From Microbacterium sp. BH-3-3-3 (GTDB lineage: Bacteria > Actinomycetota > Actinomycetes > Actinomycetales > Microbacteriaceae), in assembly GCF_007679045.1 (NCBI RefSeq), contig NZ_VEFS01000001.1, positions 62,001-126,000 of the forward strand: DNA of 64,000 nt, in the 5' to 3' direction. Position 1 is the first letter of the stretch; each line of letters begins with the position of its first letter. A program made the position numbers and the translations under genes. Positions 41,246 to 49,109 of the stretch are shown piece after piece. The notes below the pieces were generated by a model that was not told the origin of the DNA, did no database searches, and saw only the letters and a program-made list of their open reading frames with translations.

Positions 41246-43195
41246 GTGAGCACGAGTCAGCAGGCCGACCCGCTGATCGGCCGTCTCGTCGACGGCCGGT
41301 ACCGGGTCCGCGCGCGCATCGCGCGCGGCGGCATGGCGACCGTGTACGTCGCGACCGACCTGCGCCTCGAGCGACGCGTCGCGCTGAAGGTCATGCACGG
41401 CCACCTCAGCGACGACACCGTGTTCCAGAGCCGGTTCATCCAGGAGGCCCGATCGGCCGCGCGCCTGAGCGATCCGCACGTGGTGAACGTGTTCGACCAG
41501 GGCCAGGACGGCGAGATGGCCTACCTGGTCATGGAGTACCTGCCGGGCATCACGCTGCGCGAGCTGCTGCGCGAGCACCGCCGCCTCACGGTCGATCAGA
41601 CCCTGACGATCATGGATGCCATCCTGTCGGGCCTCGCGGCCGCCCACCGAGCCGGCATCGTGCACCGCGACGTGAAGCCCGAGAACGTGCTGCTGGCCGA
41701 AGACGGCCGCATCAAGATCGGCGACTTCGGCCTCGCCCGCGCGACGACGGCGAACACCGCCAGCGGCGCGCAGCTGATGGGCACGATCGCCTACCTCGCC
41801 CCCGAGCTGGTCACCCGCGGCACCGCCGACGCCCGCAGCGACATCTACTCGCTCGGCATCATGCTCTACGAGATGCTCACCGGCGAGCAGCCCTACAAAG
41901 GCGAGCAGCCGATGCAGATCGCCTACCAGCACGCCACCGACTCGGTCCCCCGCCCCAGCGCGAAGAACCCGTCGGTCCCCGAGCAGCTCGACGAGCTCGT
42001 GCTGTGGTCGACCGAGCGCGAGCCCGACGACCGCCCCCTCGATGCGGCCGCGATGCTCGAGCGTCTGCGCGCCGTCGAGAAGGAGCTGGGCCTGGCCCCG
42101 CAGGTGGCGCGCGCCGTCTCGGTCGGCAGCACCTCCCCCGCCTCGGCCGCCGAGTCGCGCGAGCTGACGAAGGTGCTCCCGCAGACCGCATCGCTTCCGC
42201 CGGTCCCCACGGAAGAGCCCGACAACGCGGCACGCTTGCGCGCCCGCACGCGCCGACGCACCGCCCGCGGGGCGTGGATCCTCGTGATCGTGCTGCTGCT
42301 CGCTGGCGGCGCCGGCTTCACCGGGTGGTACTTCGGTTCCGGTCCGGGCTCGATGGTGTCGGTGCCCGACGTGTCCGGCCGCAGCTTCGCCGACGCCGAG
42401 GCCCTGCTCGCGCAGCAGCAGCTGATCGCGCAGCAGCAGGACGTGAACGATCGCGAGATCCCCGCGGGCACGACCCTCGGCTCCGACCCCGACCCGGGAT
42501 CACGCCTCGATAAGGACACGGTCGTCACCGTGCTCGTCTCGGCCGGTCCCGCCACGCACCAGATCCCCTCGCTCGCCGGGCTGAGCCTCGACGAGGCTCG
42601 CTCCGTCATGGAGCAGGCGTTCGTCGGCGTCGGCGACCCGGAGAGACAGTTCACGGATGCCGCCGACGGCACGGTCCTCAGCGCGTCGATCATCCCCCGC
42701 TCGGGCGGAGACGCTTTCGACTGCACGGGCGGCTGCACCGTCTACGAGGGCGACGCGTCGGCGTTCGTCACCTCGCTGGGTCCGATCCCCGACGTGACGG
42801 GCGACTCGCAGTCCCGTGCCCAGAACGCCCTCGAGGAGGTCGGACTCGACAGCTCGGTCACCGAGGAGTACAGCAACTCGGTGGCATCCGGAAACGTCAT
42901 CCGCATGGGCGACCGCGACGGCGGCGGCAACTGGCGCCCCGGCGACACCGTTCCGCTGACGGTCTCGATCGGTCCCAAGCCGGTCGAGATCCCCGGCAAC
43001 ATCGTGGGCATGTCGATCCGCGAGGCGGTGACGACCCTGCAGGGTCTCGGCTTCGAGGTCAACGCGGGCATCGACGACGGCACCCTCCCCCTCGGGTTCA
43101 AGTACTGGGACATCTACAAGGTGCGCTCGACCAATCCGAAGGCCGGTACGACGGCTCCGCAGGGCTCGACCATCACGATCACGCCGACGCTGTAG
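41246..43195 (+). CDS. pknL: Transmembrane Ser/Thr protein kinase with four PASTA repeats (pknL locus)
   Basis: Receptor-type kinase of 649 aa. Kinase domain residues ~12-275: glycine loop region YRVRARIARGGMATVYVA, ALKVMHG lysine, HRDVKPENVLL (about 140), IGDFGLARA (about 159) and TIAYLAPELV in the activation segment. One membrane helix lies near residues 343-365 (WILVIVLLLAGGAGFTGWYF). Four PASTA repeats follow (starting near VSVPDVSG, HQIPSLAG, GPIPDVTG, VEIPGNIVG), expected to bind muropeptides or lipid II outside the cell. An extracytoplasmic DCTGGC between repeats 2 and 3 could form a disulfide. Gene order matches M. tuberculosis pknL, although that protein lacks PASTA repeats, so PknB-like naming is also reasonable. 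Confidence 0.93.
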   Translation: MSTSQQADPLIGRLVDGRYRVRARIARGGMATVYVATDLRLERRVALKVMHGHLSDDTVFQSRFIQEARSAARLSDPHVVNVFDQGQDGEMAYLVMEYLPGITLRELLREHRRLTVDQTLTIMDAILSGLAAAHRAGIVHRDVKPENVLLAEDGRIKIGDFGLARATTANTASGAQLMGTIAYLAPELVTRGTADARSDIYSLGIMLYEMLTGEQPYKGEQPMQIAYQHATDSVPRPSAKNPSVPEQLDELVLWSTEREPDDRPLDAAAMLERLRAVEKELGLAPQVARAVSVGSTSPASAAESRELTKVLPQTASLPPVPTEEPDNAARLRARTRRRTARGAWILVIVLLLAGGAGFTGWYFGSGPGSMVSVPDVSGRSFADAEALLAQQQLIAQQQDVNDREIPAGTTLGSDPDPGSRLDKDTVVTVLVSAGPATHQIPSLAGLSLDEARSVMEQAFVGVGDPERQFTDAADGTVLSASIIPRSGGDAFDCTGGCTVYEGDASAFVTSLGPIPDVTGDSQSRAQNALEEVGLDSSVTEEYSNSVASGNVIRMGDRDGGGNWRPGDTVPLTVSIGPKPVEIPGNIVGMSIREAVTTLQGLGFEVNAGIDDGTLPLGFKYWDIYKVRSTNPKAGTTAPQGSTITITPTL

Positions 43196-43280
43196 TCGCA
43201 CGCTTCGCCCTGACGCGGCACCGTTCGTGTCGCCGAGCGTTCACATGCCTCCACGCCCGCGTCGGCGGCATTCGGAAACG

Positions 43281-43315
43281 ACGACGCCCCCGACCGCGTG
43301 GGTCGGGGGCGTCGT
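43281..43315. terminator. Bidirectional hairpin between kinase and DAHP synthase genes
   Basis: Perfect 15-bp stem (ACGACGCCCCCGACC / GGTCGGGGGCGTCGT) with loop GCGTG, between convergent genes. It can serve both transcripts. Confidence 0.9.
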
Positions 43316-43332
43316 GTGTCGATGGACGCAAG

Positions 43333-44670
43333 TCAGCGCTTCTCGAGCTCCTCGGCCACGAGGAACGCCAGCTCGAGGCTCTGACGGTGGTTCAGGCGCG
43401 GGTCGCACAGGCTCTCGTAGCGCGTCGCGAGGGTGGCCTCGTCGATCATCTCGGACCCGCCCAGGCACTCGGTGACGTCGTCGCCGGTGAGCTCGACGTG
43501 GATGCCGCCGGGGTGCGTGCCCACCGAGCGGTGCGCCTCGAAGAAGCCGCGCACCTCGTCGACCACGTCGTCGAAGCGACGGGTCTTGTAGCCGGTGGGG
43601 GTGGTGATTCCGTTGCCGTGCATCGGGTCGGTGACCCACAGCGGCGTCGCGCCGGAGTCGCGCACGGCCTCGAGCAGCGGGGGCAGCGCGTCGCGGATCT
43701 TGCCGGCACCCATGCGCGTGATGAAGGTGAGGCGGCCCGGCTCGCGCTCGGGGTCGAGCTTGTCGATGAGCGCCAGCGCCGTGTCGGTCGTCGTGGTGGG
43801 GCCGAGCTTCACGCCGATGGGGTTGCGGATCTTCGAGAAGTAGTCGACGTGCGCGCCGTCGAGCTCGCGCGTGCGCTCACCGATCCACTGGAAGTGCGAC
43901 GAGGTGTTGTACGGCAGGCCCGTGCGCGAGTCGATGCGCGTCATGGGGCGCTCGTAGTCCATGAGCAGGCCCTCGTGACCGGTGTAGAACTCGACGCGCG
44001 TGAGCTCGTCGAAGTCGGCGCCGGCGGCCTCCATGAACTTGATGGCGCGGTCGATCTCGGTCGCCATCGACTCGTACGCCTGGTTGGCGGGAGTGCTCGC
44101 GAAGCCCTTGTTCCAGCTGTGCACCTCGCGCAGGTCGGCGAAGCCACCCTGCGTGAAGGCGCGGATGAGGTTCAGGGTCGACGCGGCCGTGTGGTAGCCC
44201 TTGAGCAGGCGCGCGGGGTCGGCCTTTCGCGACTCCTCGGTGAAGTCGTAGCCGTTGACGATGTCGCCGCGGTACGCCGGCAGCGTCACGTCGCCGCGCG
44301 TCTCGACGTCGCTCGAGCGGGGCTTGGCGAACTGACCCGCCATGCGGCCCATCTTCACCACCGGCATCGAGGCGCCGTAGGTCAGCACGACGGCCATCTG
44401 GAGCACCGTCTTGATGCGGTTGCGGATCTGCTCGGCGGTCGCACCGGCGAACGTCTCGGCGCAGTCACCGCCCTGCAGGAGGAACGCCTGGCCGGCGGCG
44501 GCACGCGCGAGGCGGTCGCGGAGGATGTCGACCTCGCCGGCGAACACCAGCGGAGGAAGGGTCGCCAATTCTGCGGATGCCGCGGCCACAGCGGCCTCGT
44601 CATACCACTGGGGCTGCTGCTTGATGGGCAGGGTTCGCCAGTGGTCGAGGTCGTGGAGCTGCTGATTCAC
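43333..44670 (-). CDS. aroG: 3-deoxy-7-phosphoheptulonate synthase, class II
   Basis: First enzyme of the shikimate pathway, condensing PEP and erythrose 4-phosphate (445 aa). It is the plant-like class II type. Markers include LLQGGDCAETFAGATAEQIR with the metal-binding cysteine (about residue 65), MPVVKMGRMAGQFAKPRS, RADPARLL-like segment KADPARLLKGYHTAASTLNL, YTGHEGLLMDYE, HFQWIGERTRELDGAH, GVKLGPTTT, and VTDPMHGNG near the C-terminus. The GTG at 44670 has TAGACT 6 nt upstream. The tuberculosis AroG/Rv2178c occupies the same neighbourhood. Confidence 0.96.
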   Translation of the reverse strand: MNQQLHDLDHWRTLPIKQQPQWYDEAAVAAASAELATLPPLVFAGEVDILRDRLARAAAGQAFLLQGGDCAETFAGATAEQIRNRIKTVLQMAVVLTYGASMPVVKMGRMAGQFAKPRSSDVETRGDVTLPAYRGDIVNGYDFTEESRKADPARLLKGYHTAASTLNLIRAFTQGGFADLREVHSWNKGFASTPANQAYESMATEIDRAIKFMEAAGADFDELTRVEFYTGHEGLLMDYERPMTRIDSRTGLPYNTSSHFQWIGERTRELDGAHVDYFSKIRNPIGVKLGPTTTTDTALALIDKLDPEREPGRLTFITRMGAGKIRDALPPLLEAVRDSGATPLWVTDPMHGNGITTPTGYKTRRFDDVVDEVRGFFEAHRSVGTHPGGIHVELTGDDVTECLGGSEMIDEATLATRYESLCDPRLNHRQSLELAFLVAEELEKR

Positions 44671-44676
44671 CCCTGA

Positions 44677-44682
44677 AGTCTA
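44677..44682 (-). promoter_or_regulatory. -10 hexamer TAGACT, aroG promoter
   Basis: Minus-strand TAGACT with a 6-nt spacer to the aroG GTG. It overlaps the stop codon of the upstream acyltransferase gene (stop at 44680-44682). Confidence 0.55.
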
Positions 44683-45393
44683 GTGGCGCGAGGTCGGCGC
44701 CTTCGCCGCCTGCGCGGTGGCCAGGCGGTCCTTCACGGTCGAGGCGTAGACGTCTTCGTACCGCTGCTCGCCGAGGCGCTGCAGGGCCACCATGATCTCG
44801 TCGGTGACCGAGCGCAGCACGTAGCGATCGCCCTCCATGCCCTCGAAGCGCGAGAAGTCGAGCGGCTCGCCGATCACGATGCCCACACGCCCCACGCGCG
44901 GCAGGCGCTGGCCGATGGGCATGACCGCTCCGGTGTCGACCATGACGACCGGCACGACCGGAACGCGGGCCTCGAGCGCCATGCGGGCGATGCCGGTGCG
45001 CCCGCGGTACAGGGTGCCGTCGGGGCTGCGCGTGCCCTCGGGGTAGATGCCGAGCAGCTCTCCGCGGCCGAGCACGCCGAGGCCGGTGTTGAGCGAGGCC
45101 TCCGACGCCTTGCCTCCCGAGCGGTCGATGGGCAGCTGACCCGTCGCGGTGAAGAACATGCGGGTCGCCCAGCCCTTGAGGCCCTTGCCGGTGAAGTAGT
45201 CGCTCTTGGCGAGGAACGCCATGCGGCGGTCGATCATGAGCGGCAGGAAGATCGAGTCCGAGAACGACAGGTGGTTGCTGGCGAGGATCGCCGCACCCTC
45301 GGTGGGGATGTTGCGCCGGCCCACCATCCACGGGCGGAACACGGCCTTGATGACCGGCCCGATCACCACGTACTTCATGAGCCAGTAGAACAT
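44680..45393 (-). CDS. plsC: 1-acyl-sn-glycerol-3-phosphate acyltransferase
   Basis: PlsC-type acyltransferase (237 aa) that makes phosphatidic acid or a related acylated lipid at the membrane. It has the HX4D catalytic motif as NHLSFSDS (about residue 40), the acceptor motif YPEGTRSPDG (about residue 116), and a hydrophobic N-terminus. C-terminal region is basic and Ala-rich. Acyl acceptor specificity is not determined. The ATG at 45393 is 2 nt after the glucokinase stop, so the two genes form an operon. Confidence 0.91.
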   Translation of the reverse strand: MFYWLMKYVVIGPVIKAVFRPWMVGRRNIPTEGAAILASNHLSFSDSIFLPLMIDRRMAFLAKSDYFTGKGLKGWATRMFFTATGQLPIDRSGGKASEASLNTGLGVLGRGELLGIYPEGTRSPDGTLYRGRTGIARMALEARVPVVPVVMVDTGAVMPIGQRLPRVGRVGIVIGEPLDFSRFEGMEGDRYVLRSVTDEIMVALQRLGEQRYEDVYASTVKDRLATAQAAKAPTSRH

Positions 45394-45395
45394 CG

Positions 45396-46331
45396 TCAGC
45401 GCTCCTTCCCGGCGAGGTCTGCGACCCCGATGAGACCGGCGTCGTTGCCCAGGCGCGCGATCGCGAACTCCGCGACCGGACGTTCACCGTACCCCGGGAG
45501 CGAGGTCTCGTACGCGAGCTTCACCGGCACGAGCAGATCCGCGCCCAGCTGGGCGACACCGCCGCCGATCACGAAGAGCTCGGGGTCGAGCACGGCCTGG
45601 AACCCGCCGCACGCCTCACCCAGCGCCGTGGCCACGCGGCGCAGTGCCTCGACGGCGCCCGGGTCACCCGCGAGCACGAGGCGAGACACAGCCGGACCCG
45701 GGATCGCGCCCTTCTCGTCGCGGATCGCCGCGAGGGCCGCGCCGATGCCGCCCTCGTCGGCGATGGCGTTGGCCTCGCGCTGCAGGGCACGTCCCGAGGC
45801 GTACTGCTCGAGGCAGCCGTTCTGCCCGCACCCGCACGGGTGGCCGCCGCGCACGAAGCGCATGTGCCCCAGCTCAGCGCCGATGCCGTGGCCGCCGCGG
45901 AACAGCTCGCCGTCGGTGACGACGGCCCCGCCGACGCCCGTGCCCATCGTGAGCATGACCATGTCGCGCACGCCCTGGCCCGCGCCGAAGCGGTACTCGC
46001 CCCACCCGGCCGCGTTCGCGTCGTTCTCGATCGTGACGGGGGCGTTCAGGCGCTGCTCGAGGCGGGCACGCAGCGGCTCGTCGCGCCAGTCGATGTTGGG
46101 CGCGTAGATGACGGTGCTACGGTCGCGGCTGATGAAGCCCGCCGCGGCCACGCCGATCGCGTGGATCTCGTGCGCTCGACGCAGGTGGTCGGCCATGTCG
46201 ACTACGGCGTCCACCAGGGCTGCAGGGTCGATGGGGGTGTCGACGCGGAGCTTCTCGATGATGGTGCCGTCGTCGTCGACGACGCCTCCCGCGATCTTCG
46301 TGCCCCCGATGTCGATGCCGACGTTGCGCAC
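45396..46331 (-). CDS. glkA: ROK-family glucokinase
   Basis: ATP-dependent sugar kinase of the ROK family (311 aa), most likely glucokinase. Phosphate-binding loop VGIDIGGTKIAGGVV (about residue 4), catalytic segment TIENDANAAGWGEY (about 100), MGTGVGGAVV, and the ROK zinc/cysteine motif GHMRFVRGGHPCGCGQNGCLE split as ELGHM and CGCGQNGCLEQYASG (about 166) are intact. There is no helix-turn-helix, so it is an enzyme rather than a ROK repressor. The GTG at 46331 has GGAAGGGAG upstream. Confidence 0.92.
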   Translation of the reverse strand: MRNVGIDIGGTKIAGGVVDDDGTIIEKLRVDTPIDPAALVDAVVDMADHLRRAHEIHAIGVAAAGFISRDRSTVIYAPNIDWRDEPLRARLEQRLNAPVTIENDANAAGWGEYRFGAGQGVRDMVMLTMGTGVGGAVVTDGELFRGGHGIGAELGHMRFVRGGHPCGCGQNGCLEQYASGRALQREANAIADEGGIGAALAAIRDEKGAIPGPAVSRLVLAGDPGAVEALRRVATALGEACGGFQAVLDPELFVIGGGVAQLGADLLVPVKLAYETSLPGYGERPVAEFAIARLGNDAGLIGVADLAGKER

Positions 46332-46372
46332 CGCGCTCCCTTCCGGGCCGACCGTGCGGCTCGGCCCGGAGA

Positions 46373-46443
46373 AGTCTAGCCATGCCGCGCGACCCGCATC
46401 GGAATGCGACGTCCTGGGGCCATGGCATCCGTGCGCATAGACT
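46373..46443. promoter_or_regulatory. Divergent TAGACT -10 elements for glucokinase and acyl-CoA synthetase
   Basis: Minus-strand TAGACT at 46373-46378 (glucokinase, ~41-nt leader) and plus-strand TAGACT at 46438-46443 (acyl-CoA synthetase, ~44 nt to GTG). Both leave room for good ribosome sites. Confidence 0.5.
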
Positions 46444-46487
46444 CGACAGACCCGCTCGACCTTTCTTCCGGTGCCAAAGGAGTTGCC

Positions 46488-48314
46488 GTGATCCAGTTCG
46501 ACCTCCCCGCCGTCGTCGCCGCAGACCCGGATGCCAACGCATCCGACCTGCTTGCCGACCGTGTGCGTTCGACGCCCGACCGCCCCCTGTTCGCCATCCC
46601 CCACGCCGACGGATGGCGCGACATCACCGCCGCCGAGTTCGAGCGAGAAGTCGTCAAGCTCGCCAAGGGCTTCGTCGCCGCCGGCATCCAGCCGGGCGAG
46701 AAGGTGGGCTTCATCGCCCGCACCACCTACGACTGGACGCTGGTCGACTTCGCCCTCTTCTACGCCGGCGCCGTGATGGTGCCCGTGTACGAGACGAGCT
46801 CGCCGTCGCAGATCTCGTGGATCCTGTCGGACTCGGGCGCCATTGCCGTCGTCGTCGAGTCGGCCGACCACACCGCGCGCCTCGACGAGGTCCGCAGCGA
46901 CCTCCCCCTCGTCCGCGAGGTCTGGGCCATGCACGAGGGCGCTCTCGACACCCTCGTCGCGAACGGCACGCACATCACCGACGAAGAGATCGAGCGCCGT
47001 CGTCACCTGGCCAAGGCCTCCGACATCGCGACGCTCATCTACACCTCGGGCTCCACCGGCCGCCCCAAGGGCTGCGTGCTGGTGCACAGCAACTTCGTCG
47101 AGCTCGCACGTAACTCCGCGAAGGCGCTGCACGAGGTCGTCGAGACCCCCGGCGCCTCGACGCTGCTGTTCATCACGACGGCGCACGTCTTCGCCCGCTT
47201 CATCTCGCTGCTCAACGTGCACGCGGGCGTGAAGACCGGCCACCAGCCCGACACCAAGCAGCTCCTGCCCGCGCTCGGCACGTTCCAGCCGACGTTCCTG
47301 CTGGCCGTGCCGCGCGTGTTCGAGAAGGTCTACAACTCCGCCGAGCAGAAGGCCGAGGCCGGCGGCAAGGGCAAGATCTTCCGCGCCGCCGCCGACACCG
47401 CGATCGAGCACTCGCAGCGCCTGCAGGACGGCAAGAAGATCTCGCTGGCGCTCAAGGTCAAGTTCGCCCTGTTCGACAAGCTCGTCTACTCGAAGCTGCG
47501 CGAGGCCATGGGCGGCCGCGTCGTCTACGCCGTGTCGGGCTCGGCCCCGCTCGGCCCGCGCCTGGGGCACTTCTTCCGCAGCCTCGGCGTCGTGATCCTC
47601 GAGGGCTACGGCCTGACCGAGACGACGGCCCCGGCCACGGTCAACCTCGCCACGAAGTCGAAGATCGGCACGGTCGGTCCGGTGCTCCCCGGCGTCGGGG
47701 TGCGCCTGGCCGACGACGGCGAGATCCAGGTGCGCGGCATCAACGTCTTCCGCGAGTACTGGCAGAATCCGGATGCCACGGCGGAGGCCTTCGACGGCGA
47801 GTGGTTCAAGACGGGCGACATCGGCGCCTTCGACAGCGACGGCTTCCTCGCGATCACCGGTCGCAAGAAGGAGATCATCGTGACCGCCGGCGGCAAGAAC
47901 GTCGCCCCCGCCGCTCTCGAAGACCCCATCCGCGCGAACCCGATCGTAGGCCAGGTCGTGGTGGTCGGCGACCACAAGCCGTTCATCGCCGCCCTCATCA
48001 CCCTCGACCCCGAGATGCTGCCCACGTGGCTGGCCAACAACGGCCTGCCCGCCGACATGACGCTCGAGCAGGCAGCACAGAACGAGAAGGTGCGCGCCGA
48101 GGTGCAGGGCGCGATCGACCGGGCCAACACGCGCGTCTCGCGCGCGGAGTCGATCCGCAAGTTCACGATCCTGCCGACCGAGTGGACCGAGGCCAGCGGC
48201 CACCTCACCCCGAAGATGAGCATCAAGCGCAACGTCATCACGTCGGACTTCGCCGACGACATCGAGGACATCTACGCCGTCCCGGTCAACACCACCAACG
48301 TCTCGCTGCCCTGA
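46488..48314 (+). CDS. fadD: Long-chain fatty acid-CoA ligase (FadD15-like)
   Basis: AMP-forming acyl-CoA synthetase (608 aa). P-loop-like LIYTSGSTGRPKGCVL (about residues 183-198), the adenine-site GYGLTETTAP (about 377), the hinge and catalytic region EWFKTGDIGAFDSDGFLAIT with GRKKEIIVTAGGKNVAPAAL (about 440-480) are intact. The length and the internal SAEQKAEAGGKGKIFRAAAD insertion fit the FadD15 class, whose gene lies in the same region of M. tuberculosis. The GTG at 46488 has AAAGGAG at ideal spacing, so an upstream ATG at 46422 is not needed. A strong hairpin follows. Confidence 0.95.
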   Translation: MIQFDLPAVVAADPDANASDLLADRVRSTPDRPLFAIPHADGWRDITAAEFEREVVKLAKGFVAAGIQPGEKVGFIARTTYDWTLVDFALFYAGAVMVPVYETSSPSQISWILSDSGAIAVVVESADHTARLDEVRSDLPLVREVWAMHEGALDTLVANGTHITDEEIERRRHLAKASDIATLIYTSGSTGRPKGCVLVHSNFVELARNSAKALHEVVETPGASTLLFITTAHVFARFISLLNVHAGVKTGHQPDTKQLLPALGTFQPTFLLAVPRVFEKVYNSAEQKAEAGGKGKIFRAAADTAIEHSQRLQDGKKISLALKVKFALFDKLVYSKLREAMGGRVVYAVSGSAPLGPRLGHFFRSLGVVILEGYGLTETTAPATVNLATKSKIGTVGPVLPGVGVRLADDGEIQVRGINVFREYWQNPDATAEAFDGEWFKTGDIGAFDSDGFLAITGRKKEIIVTAGGKNVAPAALEDPIRANPIVGQVVVVGDHKPFIAALITLDPEMLPTWLANNGLPADMTLEQAAQNEKVRAEVQGAIDRANTRVSRAESIRKFTILPTEWTEASGHLTPKMSIKRNVITSDFADDIEDIYAVPVNTTNVSLP

Positions 48315-48327
48315 CGCGCGGACGACG

Positions 48328-48358
48328 ACGGCCCGGTCCCCTCGCGGGGCCGGGCCGT
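48328..48358 (+). terminator. Hairpin terminator after fadD
   Basis: ACGGCCCGGTCCCC pairs with GGGGCCGGGCCGT (one mismatch or bulge) around a short TCGC loop, followed by TTTCGTT. Confidence 0.85.
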
Positions 48359-48371
48359 TTCGTTCTCGAGC

Positions 48372-48570
48372 GCACAGCCTCAGCGATCCGCACGACGTCA
48401 GTCCGGAACGAGGCACAATCACCGAGGTTGCGCGAATCGCGGAGGTTGTGTGCGCCCCGGGACACCGTCACCGATCGCACGCCCTCGTCGATCTGCACAA
48501 CCTCGGCTCGGAAGGGTCGAAACCGACGGAGGTTGCGCGAATCGCGGAGGAAATGCGCGAGCGGAGACAC
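48372..48570. repeat. Degenerate 105-bp tandem duplication
   Basis: Two 94-nt units (48372-48465 and 48477-48570) align at a period of 105 nt. Both contain an identical 22-nt core GAGGTTGCGCGAATCGCGGAGG and both end in GRGACAC. The core holds CGCGAATCGCG, an interrupted palindrome. The units lie in the 303-bp gap between fadD and def, which otherwise holds only two terminators. No coding explanation is convincing. Confidence 0.75.
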
Positions 48571-48572
48571 AC

Positions 48573-48604
48573 GAAGGGCCCGGATGCCGGCATCCGGGCC
48601 CTTC
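48573..48604 (-). terminator. Perfect palindrome terminator after def
   Basis: A 32-nt uninterrupted palindrome (arms GAAGGGCCCGGATGCC / GGCATCCGGGCCCTTC), 14 nt beyond the def stop. Confidence 0.85.
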
Positions 48605-48617
48605 CGCAAAGATCAGG

Positions 48618-49109
48618 TCAGAACCAGTCGCTCTCGCGCACCTGGCGCATCGCCTCGCGGCGCGTCTCGGCGGGGAGCCGCGAAAGGTAGAGCATGCCGT
48701 CGAGGTGGTCGGTCTCGTGCTGGAGGGCCTGAGCGAGCAGCCCCTCCCCCTCGAGCACGACCTCTTCGCCGTCGAGGTCGATGCCCACGACCTTGGCCCA
48801 CGGGTAGCGGATCGCGTCGTGCCACAGGCCGGGCACCGACAGGCAGCCCTCCCCCACGGCCTCGGGTTCACCGCGGGTCTCGATCAGCACGGGGTTCAGC
48901 ACGTAGCCGATGTCGCCGTCGATGTTGTAGCTGAAGGCGCGCAGTCCCACGCCGATCTGCGGGGCGGCGACGCCCGCGCGGCCGGGCAGCTCCACGGTGT
49001 CGAGCAGGTCTTGCACCAAGGCGCGGATGCCGTCGTCGATCGTCTCGATGGGCGCACTCGTGGCGCGCAGGACGGGGTCGCCGAACAGGCGGATCGGGCG
49101 GACGGTCAT
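48618..49109 (-). CDS. def: Peptide deformylase
   Basis: Metallo-hydrolase that removes the N-formyl group from new proteins (163 aa). All three motifs are intact: [10 protein letters not shown] (about residue 45), EGCLSVPGL (about 88, metal-binding cysteine) and [11 protein letters not shown] (about 130, two histidines and the catalytic glutamate). The ATG at 49109 overlaps the stop of the EspI-like ATPase gene as ATGA, so the two are translationally coupled, an unusual pairing. Confidence 0.96.
   Translation of the reverse strand: MTVRPIRLFGDPVLRATSAPIETIDDGIRALVQDLLDTVELPGRAGVAAPQIGVGLRAFSYNIDGDIGYVLNPVLIETRGEPEAVGEGCLSVPGLWHDAIRYPWAKVVGIDLDGEEVVLEGEGLLAQALQHETDHLDGMLYLSRLPAETRREAMRQVRESDWF

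Noticed and set aside
48286..48609. Minus-strand frame with a 35-residue repeat (LRDSRNL)
   Set aside because: It begins within the def terminator, has no ribosome site, and ends in the fadD terminator. More likely translation of a non-coding tandem repeat.
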